Source of the DNA: Clostridia bacterium
GTDB taxonomy: Bacteria; Bacillota; Clostridia; Christensenellales; CAG-138
NCBI GenBank assembly: GCA_017524445.1
Contig: JAFXVP010000045.1
Span: 1 to 64,000, forward strand
Direction: 5' to 3'
Length of the DNA stretch: 64,000 bases
Part shown: one piece after another, positions 37,807 to 45,836 of the stretch
Layout of the letters: every line of letters starts with the position of its first letter
How positions within the stretch are numbered: position 1 is the stretch's first letter
Translations under genes and position numbers: made by a program
Notes under the pieces: model-generated
Told to the model about the DNA's origin: nothing
Databases searched by the model: none
Seen by the model: the letters and a program-made list of their open reading frames with translations, nothing else

Positions 37807-40029
37807 TCACTCCAGTATTTCGAGCGGCGCGAATCCCGCCGCCAGTTTTTTGACCGATCCGTTGTCGAATTGAATTTGCACGATCATCGACGCGCCGCTG
37901 CCGGACGTTCCCGTGATCGCGCCGTCGCCGAACGTCTTGTGCCGGACGCGATCGCCGACCTTGCCCGAAAAGCTTGTCGCCTTCTTCGGCGGCTCGGGCT
38001 TTGTGCCGACGTCGACCTTCATCGGTTCCTTCGGCTTTCGTGCGATCGGCGCCGCGAAGAATGACGAAGCGCTGCCGCCGTCCCATCTGCGTTCCGGCGC
38101 GGGACGCTGCGCCCTGCGCGCGCCGGGAAGCTCGATCGTGTCGCCCATCTCGGTGAGAAACCGCGAGGGCAGCGCGGGCTCGGTGCGTCCGTAGATCATG
38201 CGCTCCTTTGCGTAGGACAGGAACAGCCGCTTTTTCGCGCGGGTCACGCCGACGTAGCAGAGGCGGCGCTCCTCCTCAAGCTTGTCGTCGTCGTAGGACG
38301 ACTGCGCGGAGGGGAAGAGACCTTCCTCCATGCCGCACAGGAATACGTTCGGAAACTCCAGCCCCTTTGCGGCATGCAGCGTCATCAGGTTTACGCAGCC
38401 GTTCGTTTCATCCACATTGTCCGCCTGCGAAAAGAGCGCGACGTTGGTCAAGAACGCCTGCAGCACGTTTCCGTCATTTTCCGTATAGCTTTGTTCAAAC
38501 TCCTCGATATAGCTCAAAAGCTCCTCGACGACCTCGGCGCGGACCTCGTAATTTTCTTTCTTATCATCCTTTAAATACGCGTCATAACCGATGCGTTCCA
38601 ATAGCTCTCTCGCAAAGTCCGCAAGCGGCATCGTATCCAGAAGCTCATAGAGCTTTTGGAACAGGTTCAGAAACGGCGTGAATTTCGCAGCGGTGCGCGG
38701 CGGAACGTCGTCCGGCGCGATCACGGCGCTCATCAGCGGAATACCGCGTCGGTGCGCGCTGTCACTTAAAACCGCAATGCTCTGCGCGCCGACGCCGCGC
38801 GGCGGTGTGTTGACCGCGCGCAGAAACGCCTCGTCGTCCGCGGGATTCAGGATGAGCCTGAGGTACGCCAGAATATCCTTAACCTCCGCACGCGAGAAGA
38901 ACGACACGCCGCCGTAGACGCGGTAGGGGATCAGGAAGCTTTTCAGCATCATTTCAAGGACGCGGCTTTGCGCGTGCGTGCGGTAGAGGATCGCAAAATC
39001 GTCGTACCGAGCGCCGCTTCGGACGCCGCCCGAGATCTTCGAACAGATATAGTACGCCTCGTCGCGTTCGTCGGTCGCCTCGTGCACGTCGATAGGCGCG
39101 CCGCCCTTTTCCGCGGTCCAGAGCTTCTTTTCCTTGCGTCCGCGGTTGTTGTGGATGACCGCATTCGCCGCGTCAAGGATCTTTTCGGTCGATCGGTAGT
39201 TCTGTTCGAGCCGGATGACCTTGCAGCCCTCGAAGTCCTTTTCGAATTCGAGGATGTTGCGGATGTCCGCGCCGCGCCAGGCATAGATGCTCTGATCGTC
39301 GTCGCCCACCACGCAGAGATTCCGATGCTGCTTTGCGAGCAGGTTCACGATGTGGTACTGCGCAAGGTTCGTGTCCTGGTACTCGTCGACGAGAATGTAG
39401 CGAAACCGCTGCTGCCACTTTTCGAGCACGTCGGGATTCTCCTCAAAGAGCCGGATTGTGCAAAGAAGCAGATCGTCGAAGTCAAGCGCGTTCGCGTCCT
39501 TCAGCCGTTTCTCATAGAGCTTGAACGCCTCGAGGATCTGCGTCGGCTGACCGGTTTCGCGTAAAAAGGCAAGCGGGGAAAGAGAGTGGTTCTTTGCGTG
39601 CGAAAAGATCCCCGCAAGCATGCGCTTTGTAAAGACCTTATCGTTCAGATTCATATCCTTGATGATATGGCCAATCAGCGACTGCTGATCCTGCTCGTCG
39701 TAGATAATGAACGACTTGCCGTAGCCGAGCCGTTCGATCTCCATGGAAAGAAGACGTGCGCAAAAGCCGTGGAACGTCGCGACCCAGATAGCATTCGCGT
39801 CGGTCTCCACGAGCGCGTCGACGCGCTCGCGCATTTCCTTCGCCGCCTTGTTCGTGAAGGTCAGCGCAAGAATGCGGTACGGCGATACGCCTTTTTCTTC
39901 TATTAAGTATGCGATACGGTGCGTCAGCACGCGCGTTTTTCCGCTGCCTGCGCCGGCAAGGATCAGAAGCGGTCCTTCCGTTGTCGTTACCGCTTCGCGC
40001 TGCGGCGGGTTGAGTTTTGATAAATCCAT
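37807..40029 (-). CDS. pcrA: ATP-dependent DNA helicase, UvrD/PcrA type
   Basis: 740 residues from the ATG at 40029 (GAGGGGC before it). SF1A motifs: LNPPQREAV (Q motif), AGAGSGKT (Walker A), FTNKAAKEM, VDEYQDTN (motif II), GDDDQSIYAWRGA (III), LEQNYRST (IV), LMTLHAAKGLEF (V) and VGVTRAKKRLFLSYA (VI). The C terminus has the Tudor-like VGDRVRHKTFGDGAI. Functions in repair and plasmid replication. Confidence 0.96.
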   Translation of the reverse strand: MDLSKLNPPQREAVTTTEGPLLILAGAGSGKTRVLTHRIAYLIEEKGVSPYRILALTFTNKAAKEMRERVDALVETDANAIWVATFHGFCARLLSMEIERLGYGKSFIIYDEQDQQSLIGHIIKDMNLNDKVFTKRMLAGIFSHAKNHSLSPLAFLRETGQPTQILEAFKLYEKRLKDANALDFDDLLLCTIRLFEENPDVLEKWQQRFRYILVDEYQDTNLAQYHIVNLLAKQHRNLCVVGDDDQSIYAWRGADIRNILEFEKDFEGCKVIRLEQNYRSTEKILDAANAVIHNNRGRKEKKLWTAEKGGAPIDVHEATDERDEAYYICSKISGGVRSGARYDDFAILYRTHAQSRVLEMMLKSFLIPYRVYGGVSFFSRAEVKDILAYLRLILNPADDEAFLRAVNTPPRGVGAQSIAVLSDSAHRRGIPLMSAVIAPDDVPPRTAAKFTPFLNLFQKLYELLDTMPLADFARELLERIGYDAYLKDDKKENYEVRAEVVEELLSYIEEFEQSYTENDGNVLQAFLTNVALFSQADNVDETNGCVNLMTLHAAKGLEFPNVFLCGMEEGLFPSAQSSYDDDKLEEERRLCYVGVTRAKKRLFLSYAKERMIYGRTEPALPSRFLTEMGDTIELPGARRAQRPAPERRWDGGSASSFFAAPIARKPKEPMKVDVGTKPEPPKKATSFSGKVGDRVRHKTFGDGAITGTSGSGASMIVQIQFDNGSVKKLAAGFAPLEILE

Positions 40030-40036
40030 ATGCCCC

Positions 40037-40570
40037 TCAATGCTTCTGTTCCTTCGACAGAATGTCCCAGATGTAGTTATAGACCGGTTCGCCTGCGGTT
40101 TCCCAGCGGCTGCGCATCGCCATCGCCTGCTCCTCATTTGCCGCGGCAAGCGACACGGACAGGATCACGCGATCCGCTTCGGTGATGAAAAGATGCAGCA
40201 TGACGCCGTTGTCCGATTTCTCAATACGGCTCGAAATCTGCGTTTCATGCAGAAAATCCGTCCGATGCGCCTCGAGGTATGCGTCGAGCTTTCGCCGCTC
40301 GTCCTGCGGGATGCTCTTTTCGAACATTGACAGCGCTTCGCGTCCGAGGTCGGTCACGCCGAGACAGTCGCCGAACGCCTTAGGCACCTCGGTCAGGAGT
40401 CCGTCCTCGATGAGTTCGCCGAGCGCTTCCTCAAAGGCGAAGTATTCCATCTCGGAATTGAGGATCGCCGTGCGGTAGAGCTGCGCGCGCGTCGGGATCG
40501 CGTCCGCGTGAGCCGCGATATACAGCAGGATCAACTTGTTCTTGGTTTCACCGTGTGTAAAGTATGGCAT
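40037..40570 (-). CDS. DUF4364 family protein
   Basis: 177 residues. NKLILLYIAAHA near the start, followed by a winged-helix like region (ALGELIEDGLLTEV), is the pattern of DUF4364, found in Clostridia next to pcrA and ligA. Probably a DNA-binding protein, function unknown. Starts with GGAGGT before the ATG; pcrA begins 7 bases after its stop. Confidence 0.8.
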   Translation of the reverse strand: MPYFTHGETKNKLILLYIAAHADAIPTRAQLYRTAILNSEMEYFAFEEALGELIEDGLLTEVPKAFGDCLGVTDLGREALSMFEKSIPQDERRKLDAYLEAHRTDFLHETQISSRIEKSDNGVMLHLFITEADRVILSVSLAAANEEQAMAMRSRWETAGEPVYNYIWDILSKEQKH

Positions 40571-40592
40571 TTCATACCTCCATAGATATCAT

Positions 40593-40621
40593 ATTTTACC
40601 ATACGCCGCCCGTTTTCACAA
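40593..40621 (-). promoter_or_regulatory. Sigma-A promoter of the DUF4364-pcrA-ligA operon
   Basis: On the minus strand TTGTGA, 17 bases, TAAAAT; divergent from the pyrR promoter. Confidence 0.8.
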
Positions 40622-40676
40622 GGGCAAAAACCGGATTTATGAAAATATGAAATACAAAATATATACGGATTCCCTC

Positions 40677-40705
40677 TTTACAAATGCCATATCCTGTGGT
40701 ATGAT
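40677..40705 (+). promoter_or_regulatory. Sigma-A promoter of pyrR
   Basis: TTTACA, 17 bases, TATGAT. Transcription should start near 40712. Confidence 0.82.
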
Positions 40706-40717
40706 ATCAAAAAATTA

Positions 40718-40812
40718 AAAGGATCCTTTAATTCGGTACGAGATGCCGGCAAGGTACATAGCCCACACGAAAGGTGTATTTTGTCCTGCCGCACGTACGG
40801 CAGGATTTTTTG
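40718..40812 (+). promoter_or_regulatory. PyrR-type attenuator in the pyrR leader
   Basis: After the start come CCTTTAATTCGG and a loop ACGAGA flanked by CGG and CCG (40733-40749), which resembles the PyrR binding loop but not exactly, then a terminator: TCCTGCCG, six-base loop, CGGCAGGA and TTTTTT (40784-40811). UMP-bound PyrR would favour the terminator. Confidence 0.72.
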
Positions 40813-40828
40813 ATGAAGGGAGGACGCG

Positions 40829-41365
40829 ATGGAACATATTCTGGTCGACGAAAAGGCGATGGACCGCATGCTGATGCGTCTTTCCCATGAGATCATCGAA
40901 AAGAACGAGGGCGTCTCGGAGCTGTATCTCATCGGCATCCGCCGCCGCGGCGTTCCGCTTGCGCAGCGGATCAAGGCGAACGTGGAACGGTTTTCGGACA
41001 TCAGGGTCGAACTCGGCGCACTGGACATCACGCTGTACCGCGACGATCTCAAAGAGCTGTTTCCGACGCCGCAGGTGCACGGAACGGACATCCCGTTCGA
41101 CGTCAACGGCAAGGTGATCGTGCTCGTCGACGACGTGATCTACACTGGCCGCACCGCCCGCGCCGCGATGGAAGCGGTGATCCGGCTCGGCAGACCCGCC
41201 GCGATCCGGCTCTGCGTCGCGGTCGACCGCGGGCACCGGGAGCTTCCGATCGCCGCAAACTTCGTCGGAAAGAACGTCCCGACCGCAAGGAACGAGTTCG
41301 TCAGCGTGCGGGTTTCGGAGATCGACGGCAAAAACGAAATCGCGCTGTCCAGACAGGACGCATAA
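40829..41365 (+). CDS. pyrR: Pyrimidine operon attenuator / uracil phosphoribosyltransferase
   Basis: 178 residues. LIGIRRRGVPLAQRI, the PRPP loop VILVDDVIYTGRTARAA and LVDRGHRELPI are the PyrR motifs. It binds pyr mRNA when UMP is high. RBS AAGGGAGG. In this organism it regulates at least itself and the permease that follows. The rest of the pyr genes are not in the window. Confidence 0.96.
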   Translation: MEHILVDEKAMDRMLMRLSHEIIEKNEGVSELYLIGIRRRGVPLAQRIKANVERFSDIRVELGALDITLYRDDLKELFPTPQVHGTDIPFDVNGKVIVLVDDVIYTGRTARAAMEAVIRLGRPAAIRLCVAVDRGHRELPIAANFVGKNVPTARNEFVSVRVSEIDGKNEIALSRQDA

Positions 41366-41366
41366 A

Positions 41367-41394
41367 GAGGAGACAAGCCGCAAAGCGGCTTCTC
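41367..41394 (+). promoter_or_regulatory. Hairpin between pyrR and the permease
   Basis: AAGCCGC, AAA, GCGGCTT with flanking GAGA/TCTC complements; no T run. May be a processing or weak pause signal. Confidence 0.45.
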
Positions 41395-41434
41395 AATAGA
41401 CACAGCATAATAAAAGGACACAGGGAGGTACATT

Positions 41435-42799
41435 ATGAATCTGGTCTACAACATCAAGGACAAACCAAAATTCGGTCAGACGCTGCTCTTCGCGCTGCAG
41501 CAGCTGCTCGCGATCATGGCGGCGACCATCGCGGTCCCGGCAGTCGTCAACGGTGCAACCGGCGCAACAATGAGTCAGACCGCCGCGCTGTTCGGCGCGG
41601 GCGTCGGCACGCTCGTCTATCTGCTCTTCACGAAGTTCAGAAGCCCGGTCTTCCTCGGAAGCTCCTTCGGCTTCCTCGGTTCCATGTTCGCGGCATTCGC
41701 AGGCGGTGTTTCGATGCAGCTCGGTTATCTCGGTCTGATCATCGGCGCATGCTTCGCAGGTCTCGTCTATGTGGCGATCGCGATCGCTGTCAAGTTCGCA
41801 GGCGTCAAATGGATCAACAAGCTGATGCCCGCGATCATCATTGGACCGACGGTCGCGATCATCGGACTTTCACTCGCGAGCAATGCAGTCGGCGACCTCA
41901 TGGGCGGCGCAGTTTCCGCTTCTCCGTATGTCTGCATCATCTGCGGTCTTGTGACGCTGTTTGTTACGATCATCTGCTCAGTCTACGGCAAGAAGATGCT
42001 GAAAATGATCCCGTTCGTGATCGGTATCGTCGCGGGGTACATCGTTGCGGCGATCTTCACGCTCATCGGCAGCGCAACGCAGAACCCGGATCTGATCGTC
42101 ATCAACTTCTCACTCTTCCAGAACATCCAGTGGCTTCCGGACTTCACGTTCCTCACCGCGTTCAAGGGCTTTGGCGAATTGACCGGCGGTTATATCGCTA
42201 CGATCGCCGTTGCGTATATACCCGTTGCGTTCGTTGTGTTCGCGGAGCATCTTGCGGACCATAAGAACCTGTCTTCGATCATCGGCACGGATTTGACCGA
42301 GGATCCGGGTCTCCACCGCACGCTGCTCGGCGACGGCATCGGCTCGTTTGCAGGCGCGATCTTCGGCGGCGCCTGCAACACGACCTACGGCGAATCCATT
42401 GCCTGCGTCGCGATTTCCGGCAACGCATCCGTCAAGACGATCCTGTATACCGCGATCATGGCGATCGTCGTCAGCTTCATCGGACCGTTCGCAACGTTCC
42501 TCGCGACCATCCCCGGCTGTGTCATGGGCGGCGTCTGCTTCGCACTGTACGGCTTCATCGCGGTCTCCGGTCTCAAGATGATCCAGAAGGTTGACCTGAA
42601 CAACAACCGCAACCTGTTCGTGGTCTCCATGATCCTCGTCGCGGGCGTCGGCGGTCTGTCCGTCAGCTTCGGCAAGGTCTCTCTTACGACCGTTGCCTGC
42701 GCGCTGATTCTCGGTATCCTTGCGAACCTTGTGCTCGGCGGCATGCGCAGGAAGAATGAGGAAGAAGTCGAAGAAAGCTCCGAAGAAACCGAAGAATAA
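41435..42799 (+). CDS. uraA: Uracil/xanthine permease, NCS2 family
   Basis: 454 residues with about 12-14 membrane helices. N-terminal LFALQQLLAIMAATIAVP and the VVFAEHLADHKNLSSIIG helix (with Glu and His near the substrate site) mark the UraA/PyrP branch, as does the FGGACNTTYGESIA segment. Proton symport of uracil. The last 20 residues are acidic. RBS GGGAGGT. Co-transcribed with pyrR. Confidence 0.93.
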   Translation: MNLVYNIKDKPKFGQTLLFALQQLLAIMAATIAVPAVVNGATGATMSQTAALFGAGVGTLVYLLFTKFRSPVFLGSSFGFLGSMFAAFAGGVSMQLGYLGLIIGACFAGLVYVAIAIAVKFAGVKWINKLMPAIIIGPTVAIIGLSLASNAVGDLMGGAVSASPYVCIICGLVTLFVTIICSVYGKKMLKMIPFVIGIVAGYIVAAIFTLIGSATQNPDLIVINFSLFQNIQWLPDFTFLTAFKGFGELTGGYIATIAVAYIPVAFVVFAEHLADHKNLSSIIGTDLTEDPGLHRTLLGDGIGSFAGAIFGGACNTTYGESIACVAISGNASVKTILYTAIMAIVVSFIGPFATFLATIPGCVMGGVCFALYGFIAVSGLKMIQKVDLNNNRNLFVVSMILVAGVGGLSVSFGKVSLTTVACALILGILANLVLGGMRRKNEEEVEESSEETEE

Positions 42800-42812
42800 T
42801 TCAAACCGACCC

Positions 42813-42842
42813 AAAGCCCGCTCTGCGTGAGCGGGCTTTTTG
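42813..42842 (+). terminator. Terminator after the uracil permease
   Basis: AAAGCCCGCTC, loop, GAGCGGGCTTTTT. Confidence 0.93.
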
Positions 42843-42897
42843 CGTCTCATTTGTGACTACAGCGCATAAAATGGCAAAAACGGCGGAGGACAAGACG

Positions 42898-44166
42898 ATG
42901 CAGACGCTTCGATTCGGGGATACGGGACTCTTTGTACAATATTTGCAGACGGCGCTTTTGCGCGCGGGGGAGGAGCCGGGTGAAGTCGACGGGATCTTCG
43001 GACGGCGGACCGAGCGCGCGCTCATGCGATTGCAGAATCGGATGGGACTTCGGTCGGACGGGATCGCCGGACGGCTCTCATGGGCGGCGCTTTGGCCGTA
43101 TCTGGTCGGATCGACGGTTGCCGTGATCGGGGTTGGCGAAACGGTCGAGACGATCGCGGCGCGTTACGGCACGACGCCGGAAGCGATCCGCACGGCAAAC
43201 CCGACCGCATTGTTCCGGACGGGCGAAACGGTCTCCGTGCCGCTCGGCTTTGACGTCACGTTTCCCGATCTTCCGTATTCCTCTTTTCTGACCACGTGCG
43301 TGCTCGAAGGGCTGACGCTGCGGTATCCGTTTCTCGTCAAATATCCGATCGGCAGAAGCGCCACGGGGCGGCGGATGGAGGCGATCCGCATCGGCGCGGG
43401 GCCGCTGCGCGTCGGAGTCAACGCGTCGCATCACGCAAACGAGTGGATCACAACGCCGCTTGTGCTCATGTTTCTCGAACGCTATGCGAAGGCGTTTTCC
43501 GAAGGCGGCGGCGTCGGCGGCGTACCCGCAAGGTCGCTGTATGAAGCGTCGACGCTTACGCTCGTTCCCCTGGTCAACCCCGACGGCGTCGATCTCGTGA
43601 CCGGCGCGCTTTCGGAGGGCGACAGCTTTTTTGAGAGCGCAAGAGCGCTGTCCGCGTTCTATCCGTCGATCCCGTTTCCCTCCGGGTGGAAGGCGAACAT
43701 TTCCGGCGTCGATCTGAACCTCGGCTATCCCGCGGGTTGGGAGAACGCCCGCGCGATCAAGTTTGCGCAGGGGGTTACGCGACCCGGGCCGCGCGATTAC
43801 GTCGGCACGCGTCCTTTGGAAGCGCCGGAGGACCGCGCCATGTACGAGCTTTCGATCCGGGAGCGCTACGACCGCGCGATCGCATACCACACGCAGGGCG
43901 GCGAGATCTACTGGGAGTTTCATGGCTATGCGCCTCAGGGCTCGCAAAGTCTTGCGGAACGGTTTGCCGCGGCGTCCGGCTATGCGGTCGTAAACGTTCC
44001 GTACGACAGCGGTTTTGCGGGCTACAAGGACTGGATGATCGACGCGCAGAACGCAAATGCGTTCACGGTCGAGGCGGGCAGGGGAGAGAACCCGCTGCCG
44101 ATCTCCGACCTGCCGTCCATGTACGCAGAAAACGAGGGCGTTTTAGCGGCTTTGCTGACCCCTTGA
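42898..44166 (+). CDS. M14-family peptidoglycan peptidase with PG-binding and LysM domains
   Basis: 422 residues from the ATG at 42898, preceded by GGAGG at 8 bases; a GTG further upstream is less likely. Residues 1-60 are a peptidoglycan-binding repeat (QYLQTALLRAGEEPGEVDGIFGRRTE), 65-110 a LysM domain (VIGVGETVETIAARYGTTPEAIRTANPT), 120-420 a zinc carboxypeptidase: HHANEW (His and Glu ligands), NPDGVDL, YHTQGGEIYW (third ligand His) and FTVEAGRG (catalytic Glu). The order matches gamma-D-glutamyl-meso-DAP peptidases of Bacillus (ENP1/YqgT). No signal peptide is visible, as in the sporulation-linked enzyme. Confidence 0.9.
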   Translation: MQTLRFGDTGLFVQYLQTALLRAGEEPGEVDGIFGRRTERALMRLQNRMGLRSDGIAGRLSWAALWPYLVGSTVAVIGVGETVETIAARYGTTPEAIRTANPTALFRTGETVSVPLGFDVTFPDLPYSSFLTTCVLEGLTLRYPFLVKYPIGRSATGRRMEAIRIGAGPLRVGVNASHHANEWITTPLVLMFLERYAKAFSEGGGVGGVPARSLYEASTLTLVPLVNPDGVDLVTGALSEGDSFFESARALSAFYPSIPFPSGWKANISGVDLNLGYPAGWENARAIKFAQGVTRPGPRDYVGTRPLEAPEDRAMYELSIRERYDRAIAYHTQGGEIYWEFHGYAPQGSQSLAERFAAASGYAVVNVPYDSGFAGYKDWMIDAQNANAFTVEAGRGENPLPISDLPSMYAENEGVLAALLTP

Positions 44167-44191
44167 AAATCGGCTTCCCATCTGCTATACT
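44163..44191 (+). promoter_or_regulatory. Sigma-A promoter of the SpoVB-like gene, probable leaderless transcript
   Basis: TTGAAA, 17 bases, TATACT, then six bases GAACGC and the ATG. The expected start of transcription is the A of the start codon. Confidence 0.8.
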
Positions 44192-44197
44192 GAACGC

Positions 44198-45835
44198 ATG
44201 GAAAGCAATAAGAAGACATCGTTCATAAAAGGCGCGGCGATCCTGACCGTCGCAGGGCTTATCTGCAAGGTGATCGGCGTTCTGATCCGCATCTTTGCGG
44301 TCCGCATTCTCACGGAAGAAGGCATGTATTTCTACGAAAAGGTCTTCCCGACCTATTCGTGGCTGCTGATCATATCAAGCTCCGGGCTTCCGACAGCGAT
44401 CTCGCGCATGGTCGCCGAACGCGCCGCGACCGGCAACTACGACGGCGCGAAGCGGGTCTTCCGCCGCTCGCTGCTCCTGCTTCTTCTGATCGGTCTCGTC
44501 ACCTCCGCGATCATGTTTTTCGGCGCGGACTGGATCGGATCGGTACTTCTGCAGGCAAAGAACGGCATATCGTATTCGCTGATGGCGCTTGCGCCCGCGC
44601 TGCTGTTCGTTTCCCTGCTCTGCGCGTACCGCGGCTATCTGCAGGGGTTGCAGCGCATGACGGGGACGAGCGTTTCACAGCTTGCGGAGCAGGTGTTCAA
44701 GTTCATATTCGGACTGATCCTCGCGGCGTATCTATCCGGAAGGTATCAGAATACGGAGTACCGCTATGCCGCGGGCGCGGCGGGACTGCTTCTCGGCGTA
44801 ACGATCTCCGAGATCCTCGCGCTCATCGTCATGATCGTCTTCTATCTGCGTACGAGCAAGGATTATAAAGCGCTGATCGAGGACCCGGACCCGCACGCGA
44901 AGATCCTGGGGCCGATGCTTGTGATCGCGATCCCGATCACGCTCGGCGCGTCCATCCTGCCGCTCGCAAACATGCTCGACTCGTCCATGATCGAACAGCT
45001 TCTTCTGAAGGCAGGATTTACGAAGGAAGCAGCCGAACTCAGCTATACGTCGCTCTGCACCTATGTGCGCTCTATCATCAATCTGCCCGCGACACTGACG
45101 GTCGGCATCTCCATGTCGATCGTTCCGGCGATCTCCGCGGCGCGTGTGCGGCAGGACCGCAGCGATATGCAGCACCTTTCGCTGCTCAGTCTGAAGATCG
45201 CGATGGCGATCGGCATTCCCTGCGCGGTCGGCCTGTCCGTCCTCGCGGGACCGGTCATCAAGTTCCTGTATATGCGCGGCGACCCGAAGTTCTTCGACGC
45301 GCTCGCCATTGCCGAACCGCTGATGCACGTGGCGGCGTTCACCGTGATCTTCATTTCGCTCGTGCAGACCGCGACCGGGGCGCTGCAGGGCGCGGGCAAG
45401 CACTGGCTGCCGATGATCTTTCTTCTGATCGGCGGCGTCACCAAGATCGTCGTCAATCTTGTCTTTATCCCGATGAAGGAGATCAACATCCTCGGCGCGG
45501 TGTTCTCGAACCTCGCCTGCTTCGGCATCGCCGGCATCCTCGATACGATCGCGCTTCTGCGTGTGACCAAAGCCAGACTGAACGTGCTCGATACGTTCCT
45601 GAAACCGATTGCGGCGTCGATTCTGATGGGCGGCGCGGCATGGGGCGTGCAATGGCTTCTCTCGCGCCTTTCGATCTTTCAGGGCAGCGTGACGTCGCGC
45701 ATTGCGACGCTCTTCGCGATCCTCGTCGCCGTCGCCGTTTACGCCGTGTGTACGGTACTGTTCGCCATGTTCACGAGGGAAGAACTCGCTTATATTCCGG
45801 GCGGCAGAAAGCTTGCCCGCTTTGCAAGGAGATAA
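44198..45835 (+). CDS. spoVB: SpoVB/MATE-family polysaccharide flippase-like protein
   Basis: 545 residues, about 14 membrane helices, MVF/PST subfamily. Starts MESNKKTSFIKGAAILTVAGLICKVIG; the segment MYFYEKVFPTYSWLLIISSSGLPTAISRMVAE is typical of SpoVB and its YtgP relatives. Moves lipid-linked wall precursors. There is no Shine-Dalgarno and the -10 box is six bases before the ATG. Followed one base later by yabN, as in B. subtilis yabM-yabN, which supports the family call. Confidence 0.9.
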   Translation: MESNKKTSFIKGAAILTVAGLICKVIGVLIRIFAVRILTEEGMYFYEKVFPTYSWLLIISSSGLPTAISRMVAERAATGNYDGAKRVFRRSLLLLLLIGLVTSAIMFFGADWIGSVLLQAKNGISYSLMALAPALLFVSLLCAYRGYLQGLQRMTGTSVSQLAEQVFKFIFGLILAAYLSGRYQNTEYRYAAGAAGLLLGVTISEILALIVMIVFYLRTSKDYKALIEDPDPHAKILGPMLVIAIPITLGASILPLANMLDSSMIEQLLLKAGFTKEAAELSYTSLCTYVRSIINLPATLTVGISMSIVPAISAARVRQDRSDMQHLSLLSLKIAMAIGIPCAVGLSVLAGPVIKFLYMRGDPKFFDALAIAEPLMHVAAFTVIFISLVQTATGALQGAGKHWLPMIFLLIGGVTKIVVNLVFIPMKEINILGAVFSNLACFGIAGILDTIALLRVTKARLNVLDTFLKPIAASILMGGAAWGVQWLLSRLSIFQGSVTSRIATLFAILVAVAVYAVCTVLFAMFTREELAYIPGGRKLARFARR

Positions 45836-45836
45836 T

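Noticed and set aside
35818..38064. Very long open frame antisense to ligA (about 750 codons)
   Set aside because: Arg-, Asp- and His-rich translation typical of a shadow; ligA on the other strand is complete with every motif.
42853..42897. Upstream GTG start for the M14 peptidase
   Set aside because: No RBS before it, while GGAGG is placed 8 bases before the ATG at 42898.
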